A stretch of 64,000 nt of DNA from Thiothrix unzii (GTDB lineage Bacteria > Pseudomonadota > Gammaproteobacteria > Thiotrichales > Thiotrichaceae). The position numbers and the translations under genes were made by a program. The notes beneath the pieces are model-generated. The model saw only the letters and a program-made list of their open reading frames with translations. It was not told the origin of the DNA and ran no database searches. The stretch's first letter is position 1, and every line of letters begins with the position of its first letter. Where the stretch lies: assembly GCF_017901175.1 (NCBI RefSeq), contig NZ_CP072793.1:3162001-3226000 (forward strand), in the 5' to 3' direction. Of the stretch, positions 53,801-62,295 are shown piece by piece.

Positions 53801-53947
53801 TTACCAAGCTTTTTCACCGGGTTGTGGCTTGTGGTTGGAAAGTTTCATGAATTTCCAAAACAGGTAGCCAAGAAAACCAAGGATGAAAACGATGGTGAAA
53901 ACTGACATAAAAACAATGCCTTGATCACTGGTAAAAAACTGAGCCAT
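53801..53947 (-). CDS. Small single-TM protein (DUF3149-like)
   Basis: 48 residues, read leftward toward hemF. The sequence is a short N-terminus, a membrane helix (VFMSVFTIVFILGFLGYLFW), and a basic tail ending KPQPGEKAW. A strong GGAGG lies 8 bases before the ATG. This layout matches the DUF3149 short membrane-protein group as I recall it. Size is too short for simple gene finders. Function unknown. Confidence 0.75.
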   Translation of the reverse strand: MAQFFTSDQGIVFMSVFTIVFILGFLGYLFWKFMKLSNHKPQPGEKAW

Positions 53948-54075
53948 GAGGTAAGCCTCCTTGTTTGATGAATGAGATCATCGTAACGGGGAGGTTCCGC
54001 CCCCGCTTTGAGCGAAGTCAAAACGCTTGGGCAGATTCGGTGGGTTTCTTGCTACAGATCAAGTTTTGGTGTGTT

Positions 54076-55338
54076 TTAGCGTGCGCCCAGCGAAGTAAGT
54101 GCGCGTTCCACATTGACCAAGCCATAACCGTAATCGCTGTCACGCCCCGGTCTGCCAAGATCAATCGCGGTATTGTTTAACACGTTGGGGTTAAATTGTG
54201 CGCGGTTTGCTGACATCAGCAACGCAGCCACACCCGAAACGTGCGCAGTGGCAAGCGATGTACCACTGCTAACCTGAAAACTACCGCGTGGGGCAGTGGT
54301 TAAAATACCCACGCCGGGGGCTGCTAAACTGATGTAATCACCACGATTGGCACGTCCAAACACCTGTTCACCACGATCCACCGCTGTGACTGCGACTACG
54401 CCGGGTAGTGCTGCGGGGTAAGACGGTTGCGCACCGGGGCCTTCATTACCGGCAGAAGCCACTACCACAATGCCGCGTTGCACCGCCGCCTGCACCAGCT
54501 TATCCACCAGCGGGTCGGATTTGCCCGCAAAGCTCAAGTTTAATACATCCACGCCTTGATCCATCGCGATTTCCAGAGCGCGTGCCACAAGACCAGAGTT
54601 GCTACGGCGTTGATCCGGGTTTGCCGGGTTGGTGCTAAAGGCACTGATGGCTACCAAACGTGCTTGCGGAGCAATGCCAATGCGCGGATTGCGACTCACC
54701 ATGACTCCTGCGACTTCTGTACCGTGCAGGCGGTTGCGTTCATCGCCAGGGGCTACTAAGTCGATACGCTCAATCGACGCTTGCAAAGAATCGTTGTAGG
54801 TCATGTCAACCGGCGTATCAATCATCCCAATGGTGACACCCGCACCGCTGTTACCGGTACGATTACGCGCCGCCGCTACCCCGGTCATGTTCATGGGGTA
54901 AAGATCGTTGTTGCCTACATTGGCCGTCGTGTAAAAATTACTGGTACTGGCATCGACTTCTTTTTCTTGTTTTTTGATTGCCGCAACCAAATCTATGGGG
55001 TCTTGCCCATTGGTGGCAGCCGTGATCATCGTGGTTTTGACACTATCGAGGCTATCGCTGCGTTTCGCCCGCAAACGGTATTTTTTCAAAATGTCATCAG
55101 CGACTTCAGCCGGTTTGCTGCTGTCATAGGTGATGAGCATTTCGTCTTTTTCGTAATCAACCGCACGGAAGACGTGGCTTTCAATGCACAATGCAGCACT
55201 GACTTGGCAAGTTGTTGAATTGGTTGTTTTACCGATAATTTTATATTCTGGTGGAGTGCTACACCCGGAAATACTCAGTAAACTGAGCAATAACAAGGGG
55301 TAAGCCCAGCGCGTAGGTACGGTGCGGATCAGTGTCAT
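54076..55338 (-). CDS. Subtilisin-like serine protease, lipoprotein
   Basis: 420 residues. Lipobox SGC in LLSLLSISGCSTPP. Propeptide-like region (about 40-140), then an S8 catalytic domain: Asp in TIGMIDTPVD, His in RLHGTEVAGVM, the ASAGNEGPG oxyanion Asn, and Ser in SSGTSLATAHVSGVAALL. It is the third gene of the sigma/anti-sigma/protease operon, 8 bases after the anti-sigma gene. A role as a surface protease under extracytoplasmic control is inferred. Confidence 0.92.
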   Translation of the reverse strand: MTLIRTVPTRWAYPLLLLSLLSISGCSTPPEYKIIGKTTNSTTCQVSAALCIESHVFRAVDYEKDEMLITYDSSKPAEVADDILKKYRLRAKRSDSLDSVKTTMITAATNGQDPIDLVAAIKKQEKEVDASTSNFYTTANVGNNDLYPMNMTGVAAARNRTGNSGAGVTIGMIDTPVDMTYNDSLQASIERIDLVAPGDERNRLHGTEVAGVMVSRNPRIGIAPQARLVAISAFSTNPANPDQRRSNSGLVARALEIAMDQGVDVLNLSFAGKSDPLVDKLVQAAVQRGIVVVASAGNEGPGAQPSYPAALPGVVAVTAVDRGEQVFGRANRGDYISLAAPGVGILTTAPRGSFQVSSGTSLATAHVSGVAALLMSANRAQFNPNVLNNTAIDLGRPGRDSDYGYGLVNVERALTSLGAR

Positions 55339-55346
55339 GGTGGTAT

Positions 55347-56105
55347 TTAAAACTCACGCCCAATAAAAGCAATCACGTTTTGATCCTGTTGCATTTGCTC
55401 TAGGATCACTTCGGAACGTTGATCAGCAGCGGGAACATCACGCACCTGTAGCCGGAACAAATCGTTATTATCCGGGCCGTCGATAATATGAGCATTCCAT
55501 TGATGCAGGAACTGACGTAATTGCTGAATTTGCGCCTCATCACGAAACCCAACCAATAAGGTCATGCCCTTCGTCACCGCAACTGTTGTCGGAGCCTCGC
55601 TGACACTGGCGGATACATAAATGCTTTCTGAGCCAGGAGCCAGTGACGACTGACTAAACCACCCCAGCAAACCTGCCTGAATCACCAATAACGTAGCAAA
55701 TACTGCATTCGCCGGGGTCAACCAAGTCGCACTCGGTATCAATTGGCGTAAGAAATCAGCCCATGAAGGTTTGACCTGTGCTGACGGTTTACGTGGTATC
55801 GGTGCTGGCTCTGCGGGTGCGACAGCGGGCGGCTCGGCATGGCGGGCTTCACGCTCAATACGCTTCATTAACTTATCAAGGCGTTGCGGAGTTGAATCCA
55901 TCGTGCTCAATTGCAGCAAACTGGCATTGTTTCGGATCAAGCCGACCATAGCCAGTTCATCGCGGTGCTCTGCTTGCAACGACGGGTGTTGTGCCAACAT
56001 GCGCTCAACGTATTCGCGTTCAGCCTCGCTCAACTTGCCAGTAATGTACCAAGGTAACAGCAAACGCGCTTCTTCGATCGGATCGCCTTGTGGGAATAGG
56101 CTCAT
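55347..56105 (-). CDS. Anti-sigma factor, membrane-spanning
   Basis: 252 residues. N-terminal part of the anti-sigma type (LLLPWYITGKLSEAEREYVERMLAQHPSLQAEHRDEL), without the CxxC zinc ligands, then a Pro-rich linker, one transmembrane helix (TPANAVFATLLVIQAGLLGWF, about 150-170), and a periplasmic domain with a fold near TLLVGFRDEAQIQQLRQFLHQW. It should sequester the ECF sigma factor encoded just upstream. A TTG at 56120 could add five residues. Confidence 0.85.
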   Translation of the reverse strand: MSLFPQGDPIEEARLLLPWYITGKLSEAEREYVERMLAQHPSLQAEHRDELAMVGLIRNNASLLQLSTMDSTPQRLDKLMKRIEREARHAEPPAVAPAEPAPIPRKPSAQVKPSWADFLRQLIPSATWLTPANAVFATLLVIQAGLLGWFSQSSLAPGSESIYVSASVSEAPTTVAVTKGMTLLVGFRDEAQIQQLRQFLHQWNAHIIDGPDNNDLFRLQVRDVPAADQRSEVILEQMQQDQNVIAFIGREF

Positions 56106-56125
56106 AACAGTGTTACTCAATATGC

Positions 56126-56761
56126 TTACAAGTCAACGTTAGTAATGCCTGCCTTATCCAGTAATTGCGCCATGCGTTTTCGCGCATAGAACATACGTGT
56201 TTTGACAGTATTTTCCGAAATCCCCAATAAATCAGCGACTTCTTTGACAGATAAATCCTCAAAGTAAGTAAGCCTCAAGACCTCGCGGTGTTCATCACTC
56301 AATTGGTCTATCAGCCGCAGCAACTGCTGCTTCATGTCATTCATTGCCAACTCCTCATGGGGCGTAGCGGCGGGATCAACCAACGCCTCCAACAAGGATT
56401 CATCATCTAGCCCGACTTCCGAGGTTTTACGTAACCACGAAATCACTTTGTTGCGGGCAATGGAGTAAATCCATGTTGATGGCTTGGAGCGTCCGGCAAA
56501 ACTACCGGCTGACCGCCAAATATCAAACATAGCTTCATCCACAACATCAGCCGCTTGCGCCAAATCGTCGCGCAATACGCGAGCGCAATACTTAACCAGT
56601 CTTGGCTGGTAGTACAAATACAATTGGCTGAAAGCCTGCTGATCACCTCGCCCAATTCTCTCCAACAAGATGGCATCGGTTGGCCTGCCGATACCGTCGG
56701 GAATCTCTTCTGCGTTACTTTGTGGATAGCCTTCCATCACTATGTCGCTCTTGTTATCCAT
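56126..56761 (-). CDS. ECF sigma-70 family RNA polymerase sigma factor
   Basis: 211 residues. Region 2 (QAFSQLYLYYQPRLVKYCARVLRDDLAQAADVVDEAMFDIWRS) and region 4 (LSDEHREVLRLTYFEDLSVKEVADLLGISENTVKTRMFYARKRM) are clear; region 3 is absent, as in ECF factors. First gene of an operon with its anti-sigma and a protease, which suggests a response to envelope signal through protease action. Confidence 0.95.
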   Translation of the reverse strand: MDNKSDIVMEGYPQSNAEEIPDGIGRPTDAILLERIGRGDQQAFSQLYLYYQPRLVKYCARVLRDDLAQAADVVDEAMFDIWRSAGSFAGRSKPSTWIYSIARNKVISWLRKTSEVGLDDESLLEALVDPAATPHEELAMNDMKQQLLRLIDQLSDEHREVLRLTYFEDLSVKEVADLLGISENTVKTRMFYARKRMAQLLDKAGITNVDL

Positions 56762-57224
56762 TTGGTTCTAATCAAATTGATTTTACCGATAAAAATTTTA
56801 CTTAACGTTTATCAATCAACCACCACCTCAACAAAATCAAATACTTGGTTTATTTCAAGCATCAGGATGATGAAGTTATCATCCCTGTAAATTTTTTTTT
56901 TATTTTGTTTGAACCGATGCTGTGTTCGCTACGACTAACCTCCTGATCAAAGCAGATAAGCATAGTGAAACGCGCCAACCTCGTTGACCACCGACATGAT
57001 TGCTTAGATGAGCGGTTAAATCGCTGTTTGATAGACACACTACACACACTAACTAGCAATACTGAAAAGTTATAATACTCCCTCGCAAGTTCTGGCGAAT
57101 CCTCGGATTCGCCTTTTTTTTGTTTGCAAGCAGCGAATAAGAATATCATAATCCTCTGATATACTCACTTTGGCAGCTTTAATGGCTGTGATCTTATGAT
57201 TTTTTATTCTTGGGAACTAGGGTT
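56762..57224. other. Intergenic region between sigma operon and fbp
   Basis: 463 bases without a credible gene. It holds an inverted repeat GGATGAT/ATCATCC (56865-56871 with 56878-56884) followed at 56892 by a 10-base T-run, a TATAAT sequence at 57071-57076, and a strong terminator at 57094-57121. A further short repeat ATATCA/TGATAT lies at 57143-57148 and 57157-57162 ahead of fbp. Confidence 0.6.
57094..57121 (+). terminator. Strong terminator upstream of fbp
   Basis: GGCGAATCC-TC-GGATTCGCC followed by eight T residues. It points along + but no + strand gene lies within 3.2 kb upstream. Either it ends a short non-coding transcript, such as one from the TATAAT at 57071, or it acts in attenuation of fbp or blocks read-through. 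Confidence 0.85.
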
Positions 57225-58238
57225 ATGCACCAAATCGGCACCACACTCACACAATTTATCCTCGAAGAACAACGTAAATACAGCGGCGCAACCGGCGAAT
57301 TCAGTTGCGTATTGAACGACATTGCACTGGCTTGCAAGAAAATTGCCGCCCTGACCAGCAAAGGCGACCTGATCGGCGTGCTTGGCTCCGCCGGTTCTGA
57401 AAACGTGCAAGGTGAAGAACAAAAGAAAATGGACATCATCACCAATGACGTGATGATTGAAGCGTTGTCTCGTGGTCATACTGCCGCGCTGGCTTCTGAA
57501 GAAATGGACGAAGTTTATAACCTGCCTAAGCACATTCCACGCGGTCACTATTTGGTAACGTTTGACCCGTTGGATGGCTCTTCTAATATGGACGTTAACG
57601 TATCCGTGGGTACGATTTTCTCCATTATCAAAGCACCAGAAGGCGTAACTAACCCTACTGCCGCCGATTTCATGCAACCCGGCACTACCCAAGTGGCAGC
57701 AGGCTATTGCTTGTACGGGCCATCCGCCATTATGGTATTGACCACCGGCAAAGGCGTAAATATGTTTACGCTGGATAAAGATTGCGGCGAATTCTTGTTG
57801 ACCCGCGAAGACGTGAAAATCCCGGCGGATACCAAAGAATTTGCGATCAACGTATCAAACCAGCGTTACTGGGAACCACCAATGCAGCGTTACATCGGCG
57901 AATGCTTGGCGGGAGTAGAAGGCGTGCGTGGTAAAGATTTCAATATGCGCTGGGTTGCATCAATGGTAGCGGAAATTCACCGTATCCTGACACGCGGCGG
58001 CATTTTCATTTATCCAATGGATAGCAAAATGAAAGCGGCGGGCAAAACCGGCAAACTGCGCTTAATGTACGAAGCCAACCCAATGGGCTTTATCGTTGAG
58101 CAAGCGGGCGGCATGGCAAGCACTGCTTACGAACGTATTATGGAAATCCAACCCAGCGATTTGCACCAGCGCGTACCGGTGGTAATGGGTTCACGCAATG
58201 AAGTGGAATTGGTAGTGGGTTACCACACTAACCGTTAA
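57225..58238 (+). CDS. fbp: Fructose-1,6-bisphosphatase, class I
   Basis: 337 residues. Metal and phosphate-site motifs: [36 protein letters not shown], and [36 protein letters not shown]. It hydrolyses fructose-1,6-bisphosphate to fructose-6-phosphate in gluconeogenesis and the Calvin cycle, in keeping with prk at 40 kb. Its stop TAA overlaps the stop of the convergent ribF on a shared TTAA. The ATG at 57225 is preferred to TTG at 57210. Confidence 0.96.
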   Translation: MHQIGTTLTQFILEEQRKYSGATGEFSCVLNDIALACKKIAALTSKGDLIGVLGSAGSENVQGEEQKKMDIITNDVMIEALSRGHTAALASEEMDEVYNLPKHIPRGHYLVTFDPLDGSSNMDVNVSVGTIFSIIKAPEGVTNPTAADFMQPGTTQVAAGYCLYGPSAIMVLTTGKGVNMFTLDKDCGEFLLTREDVKIPADTKEFAINVSNQRYWEPPMQRYIGECLAGVEGVRGKDFNMRWVASMVAEIHRILTRGGIFIYPMDSKMKAAGKTGKLRLMYEANPMGFIVEQAGGMASTAYERIMEIQPSDLHQRVPVVMGSRNEVELVVGYHTNR

Positions 58239-59203
58239 CCCCCCATCCCCAACCCTTCCCCCGCAAGGGTGGAAGGGGGCGAAAGGCTGAAGATTGCCCG
58301 CGCTTGTTCTGCATCGCGGGCAATTTGCGTTTTGAGATCGTCAAATGATGAAAATTTCATTTCATCACGCAAAAAAGCGACAGGCTCCACGCAAATGTGT
58401 TTGCCGTAAACTTGTTGATTAAATTCGAATAAATGCGCTTCCAAACGGTTTTCCATGCCATGCACCGTGGGACGCACCCCAACGTTTGCCACGCCATACA
58501 CCGCAGTTTCCCCCAAACCCATAACTCGTACCGCGTAAACGCCTTTGCGCAAGGCAACGTGTTGCGGCACGCGCAGGTTTAAGGTCGGAAAGCCGATGGT
58601 GCGCCCGCGTTTATCGCCGTGACGTACCCGCCCGGAAATGCGGTAAGGTTGCCCCAGCAAGGTGGTAGCTAGTTCCAGTTCGGCGGTGCTCAGTGCTAAA
58701 CGAATGCGGGTGCTGCTGACGCGCTCATCGGTGTGCAATAAGGTTGGGGTATCCACCACTTCCATGCCGTGCGCCGCACCCATTTGCTGCAACAAGTGAT
58801 AATCACCGCGCCGCCCCTTACCAAAGCGAAAATCATCGCCCACCACCAGATAACGCACCTTCAAACCCGCGAGCAGGATGTCTTGCACGAAATCTTCCGC
58901 TTCCATGCTAGCAAGCTGCTGATCAAAACGCAGGCACGCAAACTGTGTTACCCCCAGCGATTGCAGCAAGCGCAATTTGTCGCGTAACGCATAAATACGT
59001 GGCGGTGGCGGGCTGCGGAAAAACTCAATCGGCAAGGGTTCAAAACTGATCACGGTGGCGGGTAAACCGCGTGCGGCAGCTTGTTGCTCAACGTGCGTAA
59101 TCACCGCACGGTGGCCTTGGTGCAAACCGTCAAAGTTACCGATGGTGGCAACACAACCGGGGGCAGCGTCTGAGGCGGGGGTAATGTGGCGTATCAATTT
59201 CAT
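58235..59203 (-). CDS. ribF: Bifunctional riboflavin kinase / FMN adenylyltransferase
   Basis: 322 residues. N-terminal FAD synthetase nucleotidyl-transfer domain ([44 protein letters not shown]) and C-terminal flavokinase domain ([40 protein letters not shown]). The last 15 residues ([15 protein letters not shown]) are not part of the usual fold: they come from translation through a palindromic extragenic repeat. Convergent with fbp. Confidence 0.95.
   Translation of the reverse strand: MKLIRHITPASDAAPGCVATIGNFDGLHQGHRAVITHVEQQAAARGLPATVISFEPLPIEFFRSPPPPRIYALRDKLRLLQSLGVTQFACLRFDQQLASMEAEDFVQDILLAGLKVRYLVVGDDFRFGKGRRGDYHLLQQMGAAHGMEVVDTPTLLHTDERVSSTRIRLALSTAELELATTLLGQPYRISGRVRHGDKRGRTIGFPTLNLRVPQHVALRKGVYAVRVMGLGETAVYGVANVGVRPTVHGMENRLEAHLFEFNQQVYGKHICVEPVAFLRDEMKFSSFDDLKTQIARDAEQARAIFSLSPPSTLAGEGLGMGG
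58243..58281. repeat. REP-like C-rich palindromic element inside ribF 3' end
   Basis: A C-rich arm (CCCTTCC, 58253-58259) and its complement (GGAAGGG, 58271-58277) flank a CCCGCAAGGGT centre, preceded by CCATCCCCAA. This is the CCC-CAACCC-CTCTCCC-GCAAGGG-type extragenic palindrome common in Proteobacteria. Here it is read through in frame as the ribF tail and may also end transcription between fbp and ribF. Confidence 0.7.
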
Positions 59204-59212
59204 GCGCTGAGT

Positions 59213-59677
59213 TTACCGCAATTCCGGGAAATCGTGTTGACGTAACATTTCATACACCACCACCGCCACGGTATTGGATAAATTTAAACTGCGGCTATCG
59301 GCAAGCATCGGCACGCGCAATTTCAACTCATTCGGCAAACTTAACAACAATGCTTCCGGTAAACCGCGTGTTTCAGGGCCAAACAACACCACATCACCGG
59401 GTTCAAAGGCGGTTTGGGTGTAAGTGCGGTTAACTTTGGTGCTTAACGCAAACACTCGCCGCCCCTGCATCGCTACACTAAAGGCGGCGAAACTGGCGTG
59501 TTCCTGCACCACGGCTAAATCGCGGTAATCCATCCCCGCACGGCGTACTTGTTTTTCATCCAAGGAAAACCCCAACGGATGAATCAAGTGCAAGCGGCAA
59601 CCGGTATTGGCACACAAGCGCATAATATTGCCAGTATTCGGGGGAATTTCGGGTTGGTAAAGGGCAATATCAAACAT
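59213..59677 (-). CDS. trmL: tRNA (cytidine(34)-2'-O)-methyltransferase
   Basis: 154 residues. SPOUT/TrmD-like knot methyltransferase: [52 protein letters not shown], and the knot end LNLSNTVAVVVYEMLRQ. TrmL methylates the ribose of the wobble base in tRNA-Leu. ATG 59677 overlaps the pyrC-like stop by 8 bases. Length fits TrmL (YibK). Confidence 0.95.
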   Translation of the reverse strand: MFDIALYQPEIPPNTGNIMRLCANTGCRLHLIHPLGFSLDEKQVRRAGMDYRDLAVVQEHASFAAFSVAMQGRRVFALSTKVNRTYTQTAFEPGDVVLFGPETRGLPEALLLSLPNELKLRVPMLADSRSLNLSNTVAVVVYEMLRQHDFPELR

Positions 59678-60944
59678 GAAACACCCGTTTTCCGGCGACG
59701 AAGGTTTGTTGTACCGCACCGCTGAAATTCCAGCCTGCAAACGGGGTGTTTTTGCCCGCGCTGTGCGAGTGGTTAAGGTCTAACTCCCACAAGCTATCAG
59801 GGTTGAACAGCACTAAATCCGCTGGTGCGCCGACCCGGACACGGCCTGCTTCGCTGCCAATAATGCGGGCGGGGTTGCTGGTCAATTTGCGTAAGGCTTC
59901 GGGCAGGGTTAACACTTTTTCTTCCACCAAACGCAGCGTCAGTGGCAATAAAGTTTCCAGCCCTGCAATGCCGGGTTCGGTTTGCTGGAATGGTGCGAGT
60001 TTGGCATCAATTTCGTGCGGCTGATGATCCGAACAAATCGCGTCAATCGTGCCGTCGGCTAAACCTTCGCGTAAGGCATCGCGGTCACGTGAGGAGCGTA
60101 ATGGTGGCATCACATGGCATAACGGGTTGAAATCACTGACATCAACTTCCGTGAGGAATAATTGGTGTGCGGCGACATCGGCGGTAATGTCTAAACCGCT
60201 GTCCTTGCCTTGACGAATCAATTTAACGCTTAAACGTGCAGATAACCGGCAAAAGTGCACCCGTGCTCCGGTATGGCTGGCTAACGCGAGGGTTTGTGCC
60301 ACCGCGACGGTTTCCGCTGCGGATGGAATCGCGGGGAAACCCAAACGTGCCGACACTTCGCCTTCGTGCATATAGCCACCGGCTGCCAGCGCGTGTTCCA
60401 GCGGGTACACAAACACGGTTAACTCGTGAGTCGCGGCGTATTCCATGGCGCGGCGCAGGGTTTGCAGGCTTTTAAACGGCTGCCAGCCATTGGTGACGGC
60501 GACGCAACCGGCTTTTTTCAGGCTGCCCATATTGCTTAGCTGTTCGCCCTTTAAGCCTTGGGTCAAATTGCCCAACACCGCGACACGCGCAAATCCCGCT
60601 TGCCGGTTTAAATCGTCAATCAGTTTGACCTGCGCGGCACTGTCGAAATTTACCCCCGGTTCCGGTTGGTAACACAAGGTGGTGATACCGCTGGCGGCGG
60701 CAGCGTAAGTCTCGCTTTTCAAGGTGGCTTTGTGATCAAGCCCTGGTTCGCGCAACCACGCCGCGAGGTCGACACCACCGGGAAATGCCCACAAACCACT
60801 GGCATCAATTTCTTGGGTGGCAGTAAATCCGGCTGAGGCTTCGGCAATCGCAGTAATACGCCCGTCATCCAGCAGGATATTGCGCAAACCATCCAAACCA
60901 CTGGCGGGATCAATGGCGCGGACATTACGGATCAACAGGCTCAT
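59670..60944 (-). CDS. pyrC': Dihydroorotase-like non-catalytic subunit (PyrC')
   Basis: 424 residues, amidohydrolase fold. In active dihydroorotases the first metal motif is H-x-H in VDLHVHLREPG; here it reads [16 protein letters not shown], so both His are gone. The later C-H-LS motif reads CRLS. Asp in ICSDHQPHE remains. This matches the inactive PyrC' that pairs with PyrB in Pseudomonas-type aspartate transcarbamoylase. It overlaps pyrB by 4 bases, as in that system. A catalytic dihydroorotase must be elsewhere. Confidence 0.92.
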   Translation of the reverse strand: MSLLIRNVRAIDPASGLDGLRNILLDDGRITAIAEASAGFTATQEIDASGLWAFPGGVDLAAWLREPGLDHKATLKSETYAAAASGITTLCYQPEPGVNFDSAAQVKLIDDLNRQAGFARVAVLGNLTQGLKGEQLSNMGSLKKAGCVAVTNGWQPFKSLQTLRRAMEYAATHELTVFVYPLEHALAAGGYMHEGEVSARLGFPAIPSAAETVAVAQTLALASHTGARVHFCRLSARLSVKLIRQGKDSGLDITADVAAHQLFLTEVDVSDFNPLCHVMPPLRSSRDRDALREGLADGTIDAICSDHQPHEIDAKLAPFQQTEPGIAGLETLLPLTLRLVEEKVLTLPEALRKLTSNPARIIGSEAGRVRVGAPADLVLFNPDSLWELDLNHSHSAGKNTPFAGWNFSGAVQQTFVAGKRVFHV

Positions 60945-61939
60945 AACACACCTCCGGTTTTTGGCCCCATGATCATTGCCATAATCGCCATGCGCACCGC
61001 AATGCCGTTGGTAACTTGTTCTAAAATAACGGATTGATTGCCATCAGCGACTTGCGAATCAATTTCAACCCCACGGTTAATCGGGCCGGGGTGCATTACA
61101 ATCGCATCGGGTTTGGCTAACGCCATGCGCTCTTGGGTTAAACCATACAGCTTGAAAAACTCGCGTTCGGAAGGCAATAGCGCGGTTTGCATCCGTTCGC
61201 GTTGCAGCCGCAACATAATCACCACATCGGCATCGGCAATGCCTTCTTCCATGCGATGAAACACATTCACGCCCATTTTTTCAATGCCAGCAGGAACCAA
61301 GGTTTTCGGCGCAACTACCCGCACTTCACCTGTTGCCAGTGTGGTTAATGCGTGAATTTGGGAACGCGCCACCCGTGAGTGCAGCACATCACCCACAATC
61401 GCGACTTTCAGCGGTTGAAAGCTGCCCTTTTTCTGGCGAATCGTGAACATATCCAGCATTGCCTGCGTGGGGTGCGAATGCCGCCCGTCCCCCGCATTCA
61501 ACACGCTGACATGGGGAGCGCAATAACGCGCAATAAAATGCGCCGCGCCCGCGTGTTCATGGCGCACCACAAACATATCGGCATTCATCGCCTCAAGGTT
61601 GCGGATCGTGTCCAGCAGGGTTTCCCCTTTGGAGGCTGAAGAGGTGCGAATATCGAGGTTAATGACATCCGCGCCGAGGCGTTGCGCGGCAATTTCAAAG
61701 GTAACGCGGGTGCGTGTTGAATTCTCAAAAAACAAATTCATCACAGTTTTGCCGCGTAACAACGGAGCTTTTTTCTGCTGTTTATTGGGGACGGTCACAA
61801 ACTGCTCGGCACGTTTGAGAATGTCTTCCAGTAACAACGGGGGAAGCCCTTCCACGGTAAGGAAATGTTTCAGTTGACCATCAGCGGTCAGTTGCATCCG
61901 CGACGGTAGCGGCCCTGGGGAAAGATGAGCGTTCAGCAT
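60941..61939 (-). CDS. pyrB: Aspartate carbamoyltransferase catalytic subunit
   Basis: 332 residues. Carbamoyl-phosphate motif [13 protein letters not shown] near 70, the 80s loop [38 protein letters not shown] and the late [13 protein letters not shown]-terminal extension of about 20 residues before the usual start, as in pseudomonad PyrB where it regulates. Makes carbamoyl aspartate in pyrimidine synthesis, in complex with the PyrC'-like subunit. Confidence 0.96.
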   Translation of the reverse strand: MLNAHLSPGPLPSRMQLTADGQLKHFLTVEGLPPLLLEDILKRAEQFVTVPNKQQKKAPLLRGKTVMNLFFENSTRTRVTFEIAAQRLGADVINLDIRTSSASKGETLLDTIRNLEAMNADMFVVRHEHAGAAHFIARYCAPHVSVLNAGDGRHSHPTQAMLDMFTIRQKKGSFQPLKVAIVGDVLHSRVARSQIHALTTLATGEVRVVAPKTLVPAGIEKMGVNVFHRMEEGIADADVVIMLRLQRERMQTALLPSEREFFKLYGLTQERMALAKPDAIVMHPGPINRGVEIDSQVADGNQSVILEQVTNGIAVRMAIMAMIMGPKTGGVL

Positions 61940-62054
61940 GGATCACTCGCTTATATTTTGCACAAATTTGAGTGTGCTTATCTTACAGGTTTGTGACACC
62001 CTGATAAAGCCGAATCGTTGCGGATGCGCGGAGGTATTACTACCAACTGCAACA

Positions 62055-62102
62055 ATGGCGCGGATCATCAATACGCGCCATAACCTTTAGCAATACGCGC
62101 CA
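62055..62102. promoter_or_regulatory. Repeated CGCGCCA half-sites, candidate regulator binding region
   Basis: CAATACGCGCCA occurs twice (62069-62080 and 62091-62102), exactly 22 bases apart, about two DNA turns. The first copy also pairs as an inverted repeat ATGGCGCG/CGCGCCAT (62055-62062 with 62074-62081). Same-face spacing plus an inverted half-site is typical of a cooperative regulator site. The regulator is unknown. Confidence 0.5.
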
Positions 62103-62168
62103 CTATTCGCTCCACGGGCATGATGCATGAATCCAGAACAAAACAAAGCCGCATGAGAGGATACTGCC

Positions 62169-62246
62169 GTGCCAAAGCCTTATTTGATTGAGAGTTTATA
62201 TGCGGTTGCCCTGACCTCAAACCCGCAATATGTGACGAATCTTTGA
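62169..62246 (+). CDS. Candidate 25-residue small ORF upstream of ilvD
   Basis: GTG start with GAGAGGA seven bases upstream; reads PKPYLIESLYAVALTSNPQYVTNL and stops at TGA 62244-62246, 49 bases before ilvD. It has five Leu and a few Val and Ile but no run of branched-chain codons, so it is not a clear attenuation leader. May be chance. Confidence 0.25.
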   Translation: MPKPYLIESLYAVALTSNPQYVTNL

Positions 62247-62295
62247 TTGAGCGTTAGAATGCCACTTTGCAAGATTTTGTTGTCAGGAGTACACC

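Larger units (their letters stand above)
61940..62295. other. Divergent intergenic region pyrB / ilvD
   Basis: 356 bases with no established gene. It holds three half-sites of one 7-base word: TGGCGCG at 62056-62062, then CGCGCCA at 62074-62080 and 62096-62102. A candidate 25-residue frame with a good ribosome-binding site lies at 62169-62246. Promoters for both flanking genes must lie here. Confidence 0.6.

Noticed and set aside
56862-57149. A 95-codon minus-strand frame upstream of fbp
   Set aside because: It crosses the terminator stem and T-runs, has no ribosome-binding site, and the translation is Ser/Lys low complexity.
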